Shown here: piece after piece, positions 11,190 through 21,558 of the stretch | Layout of the letters: every line of letters begins with the position of its first letter | How positions within the stretch are numbered: the first letter of the stretch is position 1 | Assembly (NCBI GenBank): GCA_038380435.1 | Contig: JAWZYU010000057.1 | Location: forward strand, 1,991,201-2,055,200 | Reading direction: 5' to 3' | Origin: Ryuthela nishihirai | Taxonomy: Eukaryota > Arthropoda > Arachnida > Araneae > Heptathelidae | DNA: 64,000 bases | Program-made: the position numbers and the translations under genes | The notes under the pieces: generated by a model | The model's input: the letters and a program-made list of their open reading frames with translations, nothing else | Database searches by the model: none | What the model was told of the DNA's origin: nothing

Positions 11190-11385
11190 TTGGAAACCTG
11201 TGACTTGTAGTTAGCATTGTCAGCTAGTGATCAAAGGAAACGCGGGTTCGAGTCCTTGACAAGCCATGGAGGTTTCTCGTCTTTCTGCTTAGGTTTCGCA
11301 TACCTCATACTCCACTTTGCGGCATATTATTCTAATAGACTCTCGTCTGCCCTCTGTGTCAAGTAACTGATTGAGGGATAATTAT
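11190..11385 (+). mobile_element. SINE2, strongly diverged
   Basis: Same order as SINE2: a tRNA-like start, B box GGGTTCGAGTCC, CATGGAGG, TCTGCTTAGG, GACTCTCGTCTGCCCTCTGTG and CAAGTAACTGATTGAGGG. Many substitutions make it an old copy. Confidence 0.6.
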
Positions 11386-11616
11386 TTATTTTATATGAAA
11401 TATAGGCGTGTGAGGTTTCTCCTTGTGTTTTGCTCCTCTCTACTAATAAAAAAAAATATTTATTATTTAAAAAAAAAATCAGAGAAACTTCTGCCTTTAG
11501 AGTAGTTTTACCTCAGCCTAGTCCAGAATACCATATTGAGAGCAAGTTTGAAAAAATTTGAAAATTATGCTCATCAAGAATTTAACACTTTGGTAATTTG
11601 TCATGTGTACAAGAGA

Positions 11617-12003
11617 GGTTGGGTTGTTATACCTCTGAGCGGCACTTTTTTGCACACCATGGGCTAAATGGCCAGGTCACAAGGGCCCCCGAAGGCTCAG
11701 AGAAGGTTGGGGGAGGAGACCCACTGGAACAGCTGTTGGGAGACAGATGGTAGCCTCCCGTCAAGGCCATGCAACGTGTTCTTTAACGTGCACAGGGTAT
11801 GGCTCTCTCCCGTATACGGGGCCACGGCTTAACGTCCCATCCGACGGATGCGGCCTTTCCAAGCCCATCGGTGTCCCCTACTGACCGTGGGCAAGGCGGG
11901 GAATTTTTGCGGAGTTAAATCTCAACGCTGACCCAGCTGGGACTCGAACTGGGAACTACAGATTACGAGCCTGGCCCGCTACCGACTGATCCACCCCCGC
12001 CCC
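11617..12003 (-). mobile_element. SINE1, full length, one tail
   Basis: Minus-strand order: GGGGCGGGGGTGG, a modified A box, B box region, the conserved GATGGGACGTTAAGCCGTGG segment, one tail module and terminal CCCAACCTC. The A box is damaged (GGATCAGTCGGTAGCGGGCC). No clear target-site duplication. Confidence 0.85.
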
Positions 12004-12384
12004 ATGCATGCTGGGAAGGGGGATGGACGCCGTCTAATAAGACTTGGGAATATTCCCTAGTAATGTTGTGTGACAGAATGAAAGTTGTTTGAAAGATGTG
12101 TGTTTTTGAGGCACAGCTGGCAGAGAACATTATGTTTTGCTGAGGCTGTCTCGCTGATCACATTAAATTAGTTTAACCTTATGCTCGACAGCTGAGTGTC
12201 TGAATCTTAGTTCGACGGCACAAGGGATTTAGAAAAACTCAAGTGAAACTGATTTTAGATATTATTTGCTTTCGAGAGTTTTTCCTAATTACAAAGGAGG
12301 AACAAAATTGGCAAAGTGAAAAATTACATTGAAATAAAAAAAAAAAAGTGACGGAAGCTTAAAGAATTGTGGTTTTGAAGATAT
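12004..12384. other. Intergenic, nothing recognised
   Basis: About 380 bp between a SINE1 and an RX copy, with an A-run near 12,340. No open frame or match to other parts of the window. Confidence 0.5.
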
Positions 12385-13160
12385 TGGTGTTATATTCAGT
12401 GATCAGTGTTGAATGTTTAACTGATAAGAAAGGTTTTAGTTTCAAGTAAACTATCAATTTATCTGTATCGCAAAAAAATGCGCTTTCTTTAAAAAATATC
12501 TGGCAATTGTGATCATTGGGATCATTTTATACAGTTTGATAGCATATTGTTGTTTTGTTTCATTAGCGGAGAAATTGTTTATGATTAGGAATTTCGTTGC
12601 CTTTGTTAATATATCAGTTCATATATAGTTTATTTACGTATTTGGAATTCACGTTCGGTTGCAAAATATTCAAACAGAATTGAAAATCGGTAAAAATATT
12701 TTCATTCACATTTTGTGTTTTTAATACGTGTGATATCATTTATATATTCTATTACATGGCATGGAAAAATAATTCGGCTAAACTATTCGTGGTGAGACTT
12801 CAATATTCCTGTAAAAACTTATGAAGTAAAATAGGATAAAAATTATATTCTCCATTACTCTTTCGGTGTTATTAAATTTGTTCGCTTTTCATAGCTAAAT
12901 TCAACTACCAGTATGAAATTTAGATACATTTGTAGAAGTATTATTATTCTCGTTTAATCAACACTGGGAGACTTTGTCTACCGAGTTCGAGAACGATTTC
13001 TGCGAAAGCAGAGTTTGTACTGTTCAGTCAAATTGCCTTTGAATGAAAACTAATCTTCTGATAATCTAGTAAAACACATATTTCATTACAAATTTCGACT
13101 CTTAGTCAACTGATTCTTCTATTCCAGGAAATATATCACAGCATTTGACAATTCCTATTA
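12385..13160 (-). repeat. RX repeat, minus copy
   Basis: Reverse complement of 17,803-18,533 and 51,200-51,810: shared landmarks are GATCAGTGTT, GATACAGATAAATTG, GGCATGGAAAAATAATTCGG, the Ser/Lys-free AT-rich core and TTTCTGCGAAAGCAGAG. RX has no recognised coding potential. In this locus it lies in opposite orientation to the GC block that follows, unlike segments A, B and C. Confidence 0.75.
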
Positions 13161-13485
13161 ACCCTATAGAATCTCACGTAACAATAACTCTACTACAGAA
13201 GCATGAGGGCACTCAATTTCAAGTGAGAACAATAATAATACGCATCAGATATGGCCATGAGGTTAACAGTTCTGAGCACAAACAAAATAATACTGAAGCT
13301 TACTTTTAACGAACCAATATAATTTCGAGTGACAATAATAATACGTAATGGATATCTCAATGAAGTTGACAATCCTCAAAAGAGCCTACATAACTGAAGA
13401 ATACCGAAAGTGTAGTGATGATGTCATTTCCTGCTTCACTAGTGTATACGATGTGTGGGGCATGTCATTCACGAATTAGATTAGT
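13161..13485. other. Junction zone with an unexpanded copy of the 38-bp motif
   Basis: Contains AATTTCGAGTGACAATAATAATACGTAATGGATATCTCAATG split over 13,322-13,363, the single-copy counterpart of the 38-bp array at 24,058-24,548. Also ATGACATGCCCCACACATCG-like sequence (reverse orientation, near 13,440-13,470) that matches 21,440-21,490 and 56,110-56,160. Confidence 0.5.
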
Positions 13486-14530
13486 GTGTCAAAGAATCAG
13501 AACAGAATCTTCACAATTTTCCCGATGGCCATTCTAAATAGCTGGACTCCTTCGCTGATTCGACTTCTTTTGTGTGCGCGCAGGCGGATCAATGACTACT
13601 GGGCAGACTCGCCCAGAAGGAAAGCTGTCCACGTGTATCTCGTCCACTCCGTGGATCTCCCGTTTCGTGCATTGGAACAGTCGAAAATTCGCCGAAACTT
13701 CCATTTCTGGGCAGCGAAGCTAGAGCGGTAAGGACGGTAGCTGAGGCGGTTTGGTCGCTTAGGCTTCTTTGGCTTAGGTGTCCCCTTATGATGGGCGGCA
13801 TACCGGGAAAGCTCCGCAGATCGCTCCTCTAGGAATCTCTGTTAATCTCGACACCAGCGTTAAGCTCGTCGAGGTGGTGGCCGCTGCGGCAGTGGAGGTG
13901 GTGAAGGCAGTCAGTGTGTTTGGTGAACTCGTAATGAGCGAGGTTCGAGGCGGTGGTGATTCTGTCTGCTGTGGGGAGAATAGTGACTCTACAATTTGGA
14001 CCACGGTGACGTAATGAATGCGAGTGTGGACTGTCATTGAAGGGGTGTACTTGGAGTTGGTAGTGTGTCAGTGGCTCTTTTTAAATTAGGTCTTCTGTTA
14101 CTGCAGACAAGACTCTGGGCGCTGCGCGGGTCGGATGGCCTGTGACGTGTTTCTAGGTGGCTCAAAATCCCAGTTGTGCTCTTCTGGCTCCGACTCTGAG
14201 GTCGCTCTGGGATAGAGCGTTCGGTGAAAGCTGCCTTGATACATCAGGCTTCGACAGCCTTGAGTAAAATTTAGACAGCCTGAGTATTAATTATGCATAA
14301 AAATTCGAGTGATAAAATTTGTTTAAAATTAAAAGCAGAGTGATCTCTAAAAAAGTGATCTCTTTTAAAGATCTCTCTTAAAATAAAATAATTTATTCAT
14401 AAGGATTTCAAAAGGATAATTCAGAATTTTTGAAAATTAGTTACCAGATTTTAAAAAATAAATAACTACCAATACATTTTTTAGAAACTACGCTATAATA
14501 AAATGTGTTATATTTTTGCTTGGGAGGCAT
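13486..14530 (+). repeat. GC block plus following AT-rich tail, copy D
   Basis: GC-rich non-coding repeat (landmarks AATCTCTGTTAATCTCGACA, GGCAGTGGAGGTGGTG, GGCTCCGACTCTGAG) found again at 18,540-18,780, 24,590-25,060 and 53,190-53,640. From 14,290 the AT-rich tail matches 18,755-19,160 but lacks the SINE2 present there, so it shows the pre-insertion arrangement. Short frames on both strands (13,486-14,037) are not conserved between copies and are not called as genes. Confidence 0.7.
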
Positions 14531-14534
14531 GCAA

Positions 14535-15700
14535 CTAAAAAGAGTCTACAGTCGCTGTATACATTGATATCGCAAAGGAGTTCGATCGGGTCTGGACTGA
14601 AGGCCTCATCTTTAAACTTATAAAGTTCAGTTTTCCTCCTGCACTAATTCATATCATCCACAGTTATCTCCGTTTACGAACCTTCCAAGTCAAAGTGGCA
14701 AATCACATATCCGATAAAAAAAAACCTATTAATGCAGGAGTCCCTCGACACGATATTGTTTAATATCTTCACATCAGATATTCCTAAGCTTGATCAAGTT
14801 GTAAATGCCATGTACGCTGACGACACGGCATTTCTCGCACCCTCCCTTTACGTGCCCATTGCCTGCAAGAGAATGCAAGCAATGCTCGACTCTTTTGATG
14901 ACTGGTGCACGGATTGGAGAGTGCAAGTTAACCCTACAAAAAGTATTGCAGTTCTTACGTCACAGAAACGAAATCCCCATCATGAAAATTTCTACCTATT
15001 TGATTAACAGGTAGTGTGGAGCGATGATGCCAAATACCTAGGCATCACGATTCAACACAAGCTCAAATGGGATGCCCATGTAGGGAATGATGTTAACAAA
15101 GATAGAGCACTATACTGCAAACTATTCCCTCTGCTTGGGGGAAAATCTCATATCGCAACATCACATAAAGTGCTAATTTATAATCAGGTAATCAAACCTC
15201 TCCTTCTCTATGCTGTCCCCATCTGGGGTGCATGTTCTACTAAAAATCTTGCAAATCTCCAATCTCTACAAAATAAAATCGTACGATCTGCTGTAGCAGC
15301 TCCCTGGTTTGTCAGGAACACTATCATTAATCGAGATCTAAATTGTGAAACAAATCTGCAATCCATCAAGAAAATGGCCAAGAACTATTTTGCAACTATC
15401 GCAGAACATCCTAATCAACTTATGAGAGATTTACTTAATTATGATGTGTACCACTCACGCAAATTCAAACGACCAAAATCTCTACTTGATAATCAGGATT
15501 CAGCAAGGGATCGAAGCCAGCTGGCGCCACTTGAACTGACCCCATCTGGAGTCGAACCAAAACTTATTACTTACTTTTCTCTTACTTCTCCCCTTCCCAA
15601 TTTCCCCCCCCCCCATATCCCTCCCATTCCTTTCAACTCATATTGGTTATACCGTCATTTATTCACACATTTCATTCATTTGGCTACTGGCGTTAGCTAA
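14535..15700 (+). pseudogene. Jockey-like LINE, reverse transcriptase C-terminal part, copy 1
   Basis: Would have been the RT and post-RT region of a Jockey-like non-LTR retrotransposon. Visible in order: a palm motif YIDIAKEFDRVW (14,555 onward), LIKFSFPPALIHIIHSYLR, a GVP stretch whose usual QGS-LGP core is lost with a frameshift near 14,745, the catalytic box MYADDTAFLA (~14,811), VNPTKSIAVLT, then KYLGITIQHKLKWDAHV and a long post-RT thumb region to 15,700. An in-frame TAA interrupts it at 15,005. Everything before the palm (endonuclease, ORF1) is absent. The same TAA is in the second copy at 33.8 kb. RT identity is certain, clade assignment good. Confidence 0.88.
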
Positions 15701-16640
15701 GATTAAGTAGGTACAGCCCCCACCCCCGCCCCGGCCTAGTACTGCTGTTGTCACTGTATGATCTTTGATGTCTTAGTGTGGTCAAAGCAGGTGGTCTAAG
15801 GAGAAGTGGCAAATTGATGTGCAGGCTCAAAAACAACTGTAAGGGGCGATCTGCGCATGCGCAGTATAATCATTTTAGCCCACTACAGTTACAGTTTGTC
15901 TTACTATTGGTATATATATTGCGATTTAACCAGTGTTTCCAAATGTCTAACAGCTATGGCTGTTTGGCGCAGTGGTAGCTCACCCTAAAGTTATTCAATG
16001 AGTGTTTTATCCTGTTCAGGAGCACATTTTACGATACCTGGAAAAGACTTTGTATGTTTATTTTGAGCAATTTTGCAGAATTTTTAAAATTAATATGTGA
16101 ATTTATACATTTAATCATCTTGTGAATATATATAAGTCAATGTATGTTGCAGGTTTGTGTTCCCTGGAGCATATCGATGTACATTTGCTTCTGCACTTTG
16201 CTCTAACAGTGTAATTCTTTTTTTATGGTTGATACGGGAAGTGCCTGCTGCCATCTGTTGAACTTTTATACAAGTAAAAAACTCGATATGATATTTATTG
16301 AAAATATCGGCAATTGCATAAAATATAATTATATAGATCATGTTATCGTGCATTGATATATAAATCTCTATTTATTATAATATACTAAATGTTGTAGGTT
16401 GTTCAAAATATCAAAATTTTGTTCTTTAGCATAGGTGCTACCTGTTTTACAAAATTGGATTTTATTAAAGAAAATGATTTCATTACTTCTTGATATATTC
16501 TCTCTAAACCAAATGAAAATTATGATTGTACTTCACGAAAAAATGCATATTTTTCACAGTCAAAGTGTATCTAAAATTAGTCACGTGGTGTTAGCAATTG
16601 AAAACTTTGCTCGACGGTGGAAAAATAATGCAGGGAACTC
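15701..16640. other. Unassigned; possible 3' UTR of the Jockey fragment at left
   Basis: The first ~100 bp may be LINE 3' sequence. The rest is AT-rich with no conserved frame. GTTTGGCGCAGTGGTAGCTC at 15,962 resembles a tRNA A box but no B box or cloverleaf follows. Confidence 0.4.
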
Positions 16641-16973
16641 GCTCCTCTCCCTGGCTAGGTGACGTCACTGCAATGCACGAATTTGCCATGTTTAGAGGGC
16701 GCTGCAATCGAACAGTTTACATTACGTCAATGTAAGCTAGCTCTCTTCTCTCTTAGACTCTCCTTGGTGTGCTGTCCAGGTGTATTGTATCAAAGTGCCT
16801 TCATCAGCTACGAAATTCGGGACCGTCACGGACGTCGGAAATAACAGAATACCAAAATCTGTCGCAATGAAAATCTTAAAGAATGAATCTGAATGCTTCT
16901 ACTGGTATCGTCAAATTCTACATTGGAGAAAGTCTTCCATTGTATATGGCTTGGTGGGAGAAGGGGACTTTGC
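16641..16973 (+). other. Probable 5' part of the RTE-like element
   Basis: Leads directly into the endonuclease reading frame. It shares ACTGG(T/A)(A)TCGTCAAATTC and TTGGAG(A/G)AAGTCTTCCA with 48,956-49,000, so the second copy begins its homology here. Contains CRE-like GTGACGTCAC at 16,661. Confidence 0.45.
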
Positions 16974-17385
16974 CTCATGCCAGCGATTAGGCGGCTGTTT
17001 AATATTGTCGGCGTTCCCTCTCTCAATAAACGTAATTTCTTTAAACATCCCACTAACCATTTTCTCTCAATAGGTAGTTGGAATGTGAGGACTCTGCACA
17101 GAGCATATTCTCTTGATGTCCTCACACAAGACTTTCAGTTTTATAATTTAGATATTTTCGGCTTCCAAGAGAATTGATGGACAGATAAAGGTCAGATTCT
17201 TAAAAATAATTTTAAATTTCTCTTTCCATGGAGAGAAGATATTAAGCATCACCAAGGCGTAGGTGTGCTTCTCAGTAGACATGCTAGTGATGCTCTTTTA
17301 GGATAGGAGTGCATTAGTGAAAGGTTTCTTACAGCAAAATTTCAGACAAACGTTAAATATTTTAATCAAGATTGGCGACTCTATT
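16974..17385 (+). pseudogene. RTE-like LINE, endonuclease N-terminal fragment, copy A
   Basis: Encodes the start of an exonuclease-endonuclease-phosphatase (APE-type) domain: SIGSWNVRTLHRAYSLDVLT, then YNLDIFGFQE, GVGVLLSRHASDALLG and ERFLTAKFQ. This order is typical of RTE/SR2-like elements. Stops occur after GFQEN (17,175) and after DALLG, so it is dead. The domain is cut off before its catalytic GDFN and SDH motifs. Copy B at 48,990-49,452 is better preserved, with QDTRW intact. The segment is the left end of segmental duplication A. Confidence 0.8.
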
Positions 17386-17583
17386 CTTCACGACCATATC
17401 CATCATTTCGAATTTTTTTAAATATTTTTTTTAACTTCAGTTTCAGTATCAATTAATCACCCGAGCATTTTTCAAAACTTATAAAAAAATGAAATTTCCT
17501 TTTTCGCTCTTCGAGAGATTAAGAAATTATTCCTTTAAGCTGAAAAGCGATCACCACAATATCTGAGGTTGTTGGACATTAAT
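17386..17583 (+). repeat. Block shared with 49,440-49,680
   Basis: Colinear with copy B through CGACCATAT(C/T)CATCATTTCG and CCTTTTTCGCTCTTCGAGAG to GTTGTTGGACATT. The end is duplicated by the SINE2 insertion that follows. Confidence 0.75.
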
Positions 17584-17787
17584 ATAAAAATAAATACCCC
17601 CTCAAGCAGTTGCTTTCCACAGAGGTCTGACAGGAGCCTGTCAGTTTATATGCCATAGTAGAGGGTCTGAGAGGATGGCAGGACCTCGGCAGAAAAACAA
17701 TACATACATCCATGCCTTTCCCGGGCTCGAACCCTGGTCCCGTAGATCAGTAGCCAAGCGTGCTAACCACTCGGCCATGGGACGGCA
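17584..17787 (-). mobile_element. SINE2, full length with target-site duplication
   Basis: Complete minus-strand copy. Flanked by GTTGGACATTAAT (17,571-17,583) and GTTGGATATTAAT (17,788-17,800), a 13-bp duplication with one mismatch, which defines both SINE2 ends and shows LINE-type integration. Confidence 0.92.
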
Positions 17788-17802
17788 GTTGGATATTAAT
17801 TG

Positions 17803-18533
17803 TAAAATGTATTTTTCTAAATTATTAGAAGTTTACCTTTCAGTGAATGTCAATTTCATTGAACAGTCACACTTACACCTTTTATATTTTATTATTTCAA
17901 TCTCCGCCTCCGCAGAGATTTTTCTGGAACCCAAAAATGAATTAAAACTAGACGGCAATTAAACGGAAACAATAATACTTCTATATATCTAACTAAATTT
18001 TATACTGGTGGTTACTGTTAGCTATGAAAAGCTAACAAATTTAATAACACAAAATTAACAATCGATAATATTATTTTTAGTCTTTTCCATTTCTTATGTT
18101 TTTACAAAATATTGAAGTCTCATCATGAATAGTTAAGCCGAATTATTTTTCCATGACATTTAATAGTATATGTAATTGATAATACACGTATTAAAAAATA
18201 CAAAGTGTGAATAAAAGTATTTTTAAAGATTTTCAATTCTATTTGGATATTTGGCAACGGAACATGAATCCCAAATAAATAAACAAACTCTAAATGAACT
18301 GATTTATTAACTAAGGCAACAAATTGCATAAATCATTAACAATTTCTTCACTAATCACACAAAACAACACTATGCTATCAATTAGTATCAAATGATCCCA
18401 ATATCCATAATTGCCAGATTTTCCTTCAAGCAAAGAGCATTTTTCTGCGATACAGATAAATTGATATTTTACTTGAAACTAAAAACTTTCTTATCAGTTA
18501 AACATCCAAAACTGATCACTGAACATAACAAAA
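17803..18533 (+). repeat. RX repeat, segment A copy
   Basis: Nearly identical to 51,150-51,810 of segment B, including the TTTGGCAACGGAAC and GATAATACACGTATTAAAAAAT landmarks. No coding signal. Confidence 0.85.
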
Positions 18534-18780
18534 AGAAAAAGTGCGGGGTGGCAGTGGCTCCTGGGAGTGTAGGCGCTGCTCCGAGACAAATGGCCAGTGA
18601 CGTGGTTCTAGGTGTCTGGACTTTCCAAATCCTGTCGTCGTCCTCTGGCTCCGATTCTCAGTTTGTTCTGGGGTTGAGGCGTTCGGTCAAAGCCCCCTTG
18701 ATAGCCATGCCTGGACAGCCTTTAGTAAAAGGAGGGAAGAAAGAAGAGATATTAATTATGCATTAAAATTCAAGTGATAT
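18534..18780 (+). repeat. GC block, segment A copy (short)
   Basis: Matches 53,425-53,660: GGCAGTGGCTC, AAATGGCC, CTGGACTTTCCAAATCCTG. The 5' half seen in other copies (from AATCTCTGTTAATCTCG) is missing. Confidence 0.8.
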
Positions 18781-18995
18781 AATAAAAAATAAAATAAATT
18801 ACCCTCTCAAGCAGCTGCTTGCCACATAGGTCTGACAGGAGCCTGTCAGTTTATATGCCAGAGGAGGAGATCTGAGAGGATGGCAGGACCTCAGCAGAAA
18901 AACGACACACACATCCATGCCTAATCCGGGGCTGGAACCCAGGTCTCTTAGATCAGTAGCCAAGCGTGCTAACCACTCGGCCACGGGACGGCTAA
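18781..18995 (-). mobile_element. SINE2, shared between segments A and B
   Basis: Full-length minus copy; its partner is 53,665-53,872 at the same position. Flanked by AAGTGATATAAT on both sides (18,770 and 19,001), a 12-bp target-site duplication also visible in segment B. It predates the segmental duplication. Copy D (14,305) lacks it. Confidence 0.9.
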
Positions 18996-19269
18996 CCAAG
19001 TGATATAATTTGTTTAAAATTTAAGCCAAAGCTATCTCTTTAAAAGCAATTAAAATAGAATTATTTGTTCATAAGGATTTTACTAAAATAATTGAGAATA
19101 TTTGAAAATTAGTTAACAGATTTTTAAACATAAATAGCTACCAAAATTTATCTGTAACATGTTGTGCTGTATTTTTCAAAATGAGTTCTTCCGTTACCGC
19201 AATGTGCAAGCCTATTGTATCAAGGTGTCCTTGTCCTTATTTGACCTTCGTTCGGTGCACTATAAAGTG

Positions 19270-19935
19270 GGGTGGGTCAGGCTATTTTTCCCTTTGAGTT
19301 TTATTGATATCCGCCTCTTTGCAGACAGCAAATGCATGTCTGCACATAGTTCGAAATGTCATGAGTACATTCCTGACCAATATTAGTTGGATATAGCTCT
19401 CTGTTGTGTTTTGTCCCCAACCAGAGGAACTGAACAAGGGTTATCGTGACACAATTTTGAAATTTGGTCTCTTTACACTGAGCAGTACCACCAGTTGATC
19501 TGGAACGTCAGTGCCAGGGCTTTGTTGGTCCAAATGAAAGAGGTCCCTCTTTCATGTAGAAAGGGTCAGGGGCTTTCGTGGTAAGGCTAGTGTTTTGACC
19601 TTCCACGGCATCTATAATCCCCCTGAGGACAGGGTCCTTCATCTGCATCTCCCTCAGCACGGTTCAGCGAAGATGTGCGTCCTTCTCAAGTGCCTGTATG
19701 TTTTGCGACAGGGTATCGGCGGGGATATTGTGTTCCCATGTATGATATACGACATCGATATAATCCTGAAGTGTGACATTTCACTTCGCCAATCTGCTCG
19801 AAGGGTCTTTAAGCTTCATTAGCTATGACAAGGGAAAGTGATCAGATACGACTGTGAATCGATGGCCATAGAGATACCGTTTGAAATGGGTGATTGCAAA
19901 TATTATGAAAAGGGCTTCCTACTCGGTTGTGGACC
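19270..19935 (-). pseudogene. Ty3-type LTR retrotransposon pol fragment (RNase H to integrase zinc finger), copy A
   Basis: Minus strand, first an RNase H tail: TTE then a stop then EALFIIFAITHFKRYLYG, FTVVSDHFPLS, MKLKDPSSRLAK, then VVYHTWEHNIPADTLSQN. Next comes the linker to integrase (DALEG..., SPGIDVTDQ-like in copy B), ending in the zinc-finger neighbourhood. This order is diagnostic of Ty3/mdg4-type pol. Several stops and frameshifts make it non-functional, and no LTR, protease, RT or integrase core is seen nearby. Coordinates are approximate. Confidence 0.75.
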
Positions 19936-19959
19936 TGTGATGGATGATTCACATTCTTC

Positions 19960-20590
19960 TGAACTCACGCTCAAGATTTCCTGTTAAAAATTCGTAACAA
20001 TAATAAAACGTTTCTGTGGAAAAACAGGAAGGCTTGAATTCCCATCATGTGTTAGGTATTTTTATATAAGTTGAAGCTAGAGGGGGAATGGTGGATTCAA
20101 CTATAACAGAATTGGGTAATTTACGGACCAACCCTTACAAAGATTTCGTTCAAAATATTAAAAATGATAAATTGAGTACTTTTATAATTAATACATTTTT
20201 TTCCAAAATAGGACCGGATTTTAGGGGGGGGGGTGCTTTAAGGAGGCCATGTCTATTTTGAGAATGCGAGTGGTTAGCACGCTTGGCTACTGATCAAAGG
20301 GACCTGGGTTCGAGTCCCGGTGCAAGGCATAGCTGTTTGTGTCGTTTTTCTGCTGAGGTCCTGCCATCCTCTCAGACCTTCTACTATGGCATATAAATTG
20401 ACAGGCTCCTGTCAGACGTCTATGTCAAGCAGCGCTTGATTGGGTATTTTATTTTTATTATATTATAGGTAATAGAGGCAAAAAAATTTGATAAATCTTT
20501 GTCTATTTTGTATATGCACATTTGAAGCGTAATTTTTAAAAATTTGTAAAAATAAAGATAGGAGCAGTTATACTGCAGTGGAAATTCCAT
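19960..20590 (+). repeat. AT-rich shared block (copies at 54,840 and 26,080)
   Basis: Landmarks GAAATGAT-free run AAAATATTAAAAATGATAAA, AGGACCGGAT and ATACTGCAGTGGAAATT recur at 54,840-55,350 and 26,080-26,580. In this copy a SINE2 interrupts it at 20,264-20,455. No coding signal. Confidence 0.75.
20264..20455 (+). mobile_element. SINE2 inside the shared block
   Basis: Head from GCGAGTGGTTAGCACGCTTG, B box GGGTTCGAGTCCC, both palindromes and the T-rich tail. Absent from the corresponding place in segment B (near 55,160) and in the copy at 26.4 kb, so it inserted after the A/B duplication. Confidence 0.85.
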
Positions 20591-20665
20591 ATTAAATAAT
20601 AATGTAAATATGATTTAATAGTTTAATTTCATCCTTTCTTAAACTCCTTGTTTTACTTTTCTTCA

Positions 20666-21041
20666 TGGGGCGGGGGTGGCTCAGTCGGTAGCGCGCCAGG
20701 CTCGTAATCTGTACTTCCCAGGTGCGAGTCCCAGCTGGGTCAGCGTTGAGATTTATCTCTGCAAAATTCCCCGCCTTGCCCACGGTCAGTAGGGGACACA
20801 GATGGGCTTGGAACAGGCCGCCGTCCGTCTGGGACGTTAAGCCGTGGCCCCGTGTGTGGGAGAGCCATACCCTGTGCACGCTAAAGAACATGCTGGATGG
20901 CCTTAGCGGGAGGATACCATCTGTCTCCCAACAGCTGTTCCAGTGGGTCCCCAACCTACTCTGAGCCTTCGGGGTCCATGTGACCTGGCCATTTAGCCCA
21001 CGGTGTGCAAAAAAAATGCCTCTCAGAGGTAAAACAACCCA
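20666..21041 (+). mobile_element. SINE1, full length, shared with segment B
   Basis: Head with A box GTGGCTCAGTCGGTAGCGCG and B box (GGTGCGAGTCC, one change), one tail module. Flanked by a perfect 12-bp duplication ACTTTTCTTCAT (20,654-20,665 and 21,042-21,053). The partner at 55,363-55,747 has ACTTTTCTTGAT on both sides. Both copies share variants such as CCAACCTACTCTGAG and TGCCTCTCAGAGG. Confidence 0.93.
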
Positions 21042-21558
21042 ACTTTTCTTCATTTTTATTTGCGATGGTAAAAAAATTAGCCTAAACAATTCACCACCAG
21101 AGTTAAAAAAACATAAAATCCATAATTTTTATTTCTGTTTTTATTAAGATTACTTTTCCTTCATAATGCCACTTAAAGAAAATTTAAATAAATTATTGCA
21201 AGTATTCTTATTTCCATTTCATCAAGGACTTCTTTAGAAAATTCTTACGGAATTAATTGGATATACGAATTTCTGTATCTAATTCTCCAAAAAATATCCT
21301 CATTTCGCGTTTGCGTTGGGGATTCCTTTTCAGTATATTGAAATTGAAGTCTTGTTCATAATACATCGATGCTGTGTATTTGTTATCGTGAATACGTTAG
21401 CCGCTCCGTTAGCCGTTAGGAGAAACGTAATTGATGACTGACATGCCTACACATTGTATACACTAGTGAAGCAGGAAATGACATCATCAGGTTAAATTAT
21501 AGGGATCGCAAGAGTAAGGATGTATTAGTTATATTATTCCTTAATATGTTTGAGCATT
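21042..21558 (+). repeat. AT-rich spacer shared with 55,748-56,231
   Basis: Colinear with segment B (landmarks TCCTTCATAATGCCACTT, CTAATTCTCCAAAAAATATC, GTGAAGCAGGAAATGACATC). Small indels only. Related sequence at 26,960-27,220. Confidence 0.8.

Noticed and set aside
15962..15985. Possible tRNA gene (GTTTGGCGCAGTGGTAGCTC)
   Set aside because: Only an A-box-like sequence; no B box or cloverleaf downstream.
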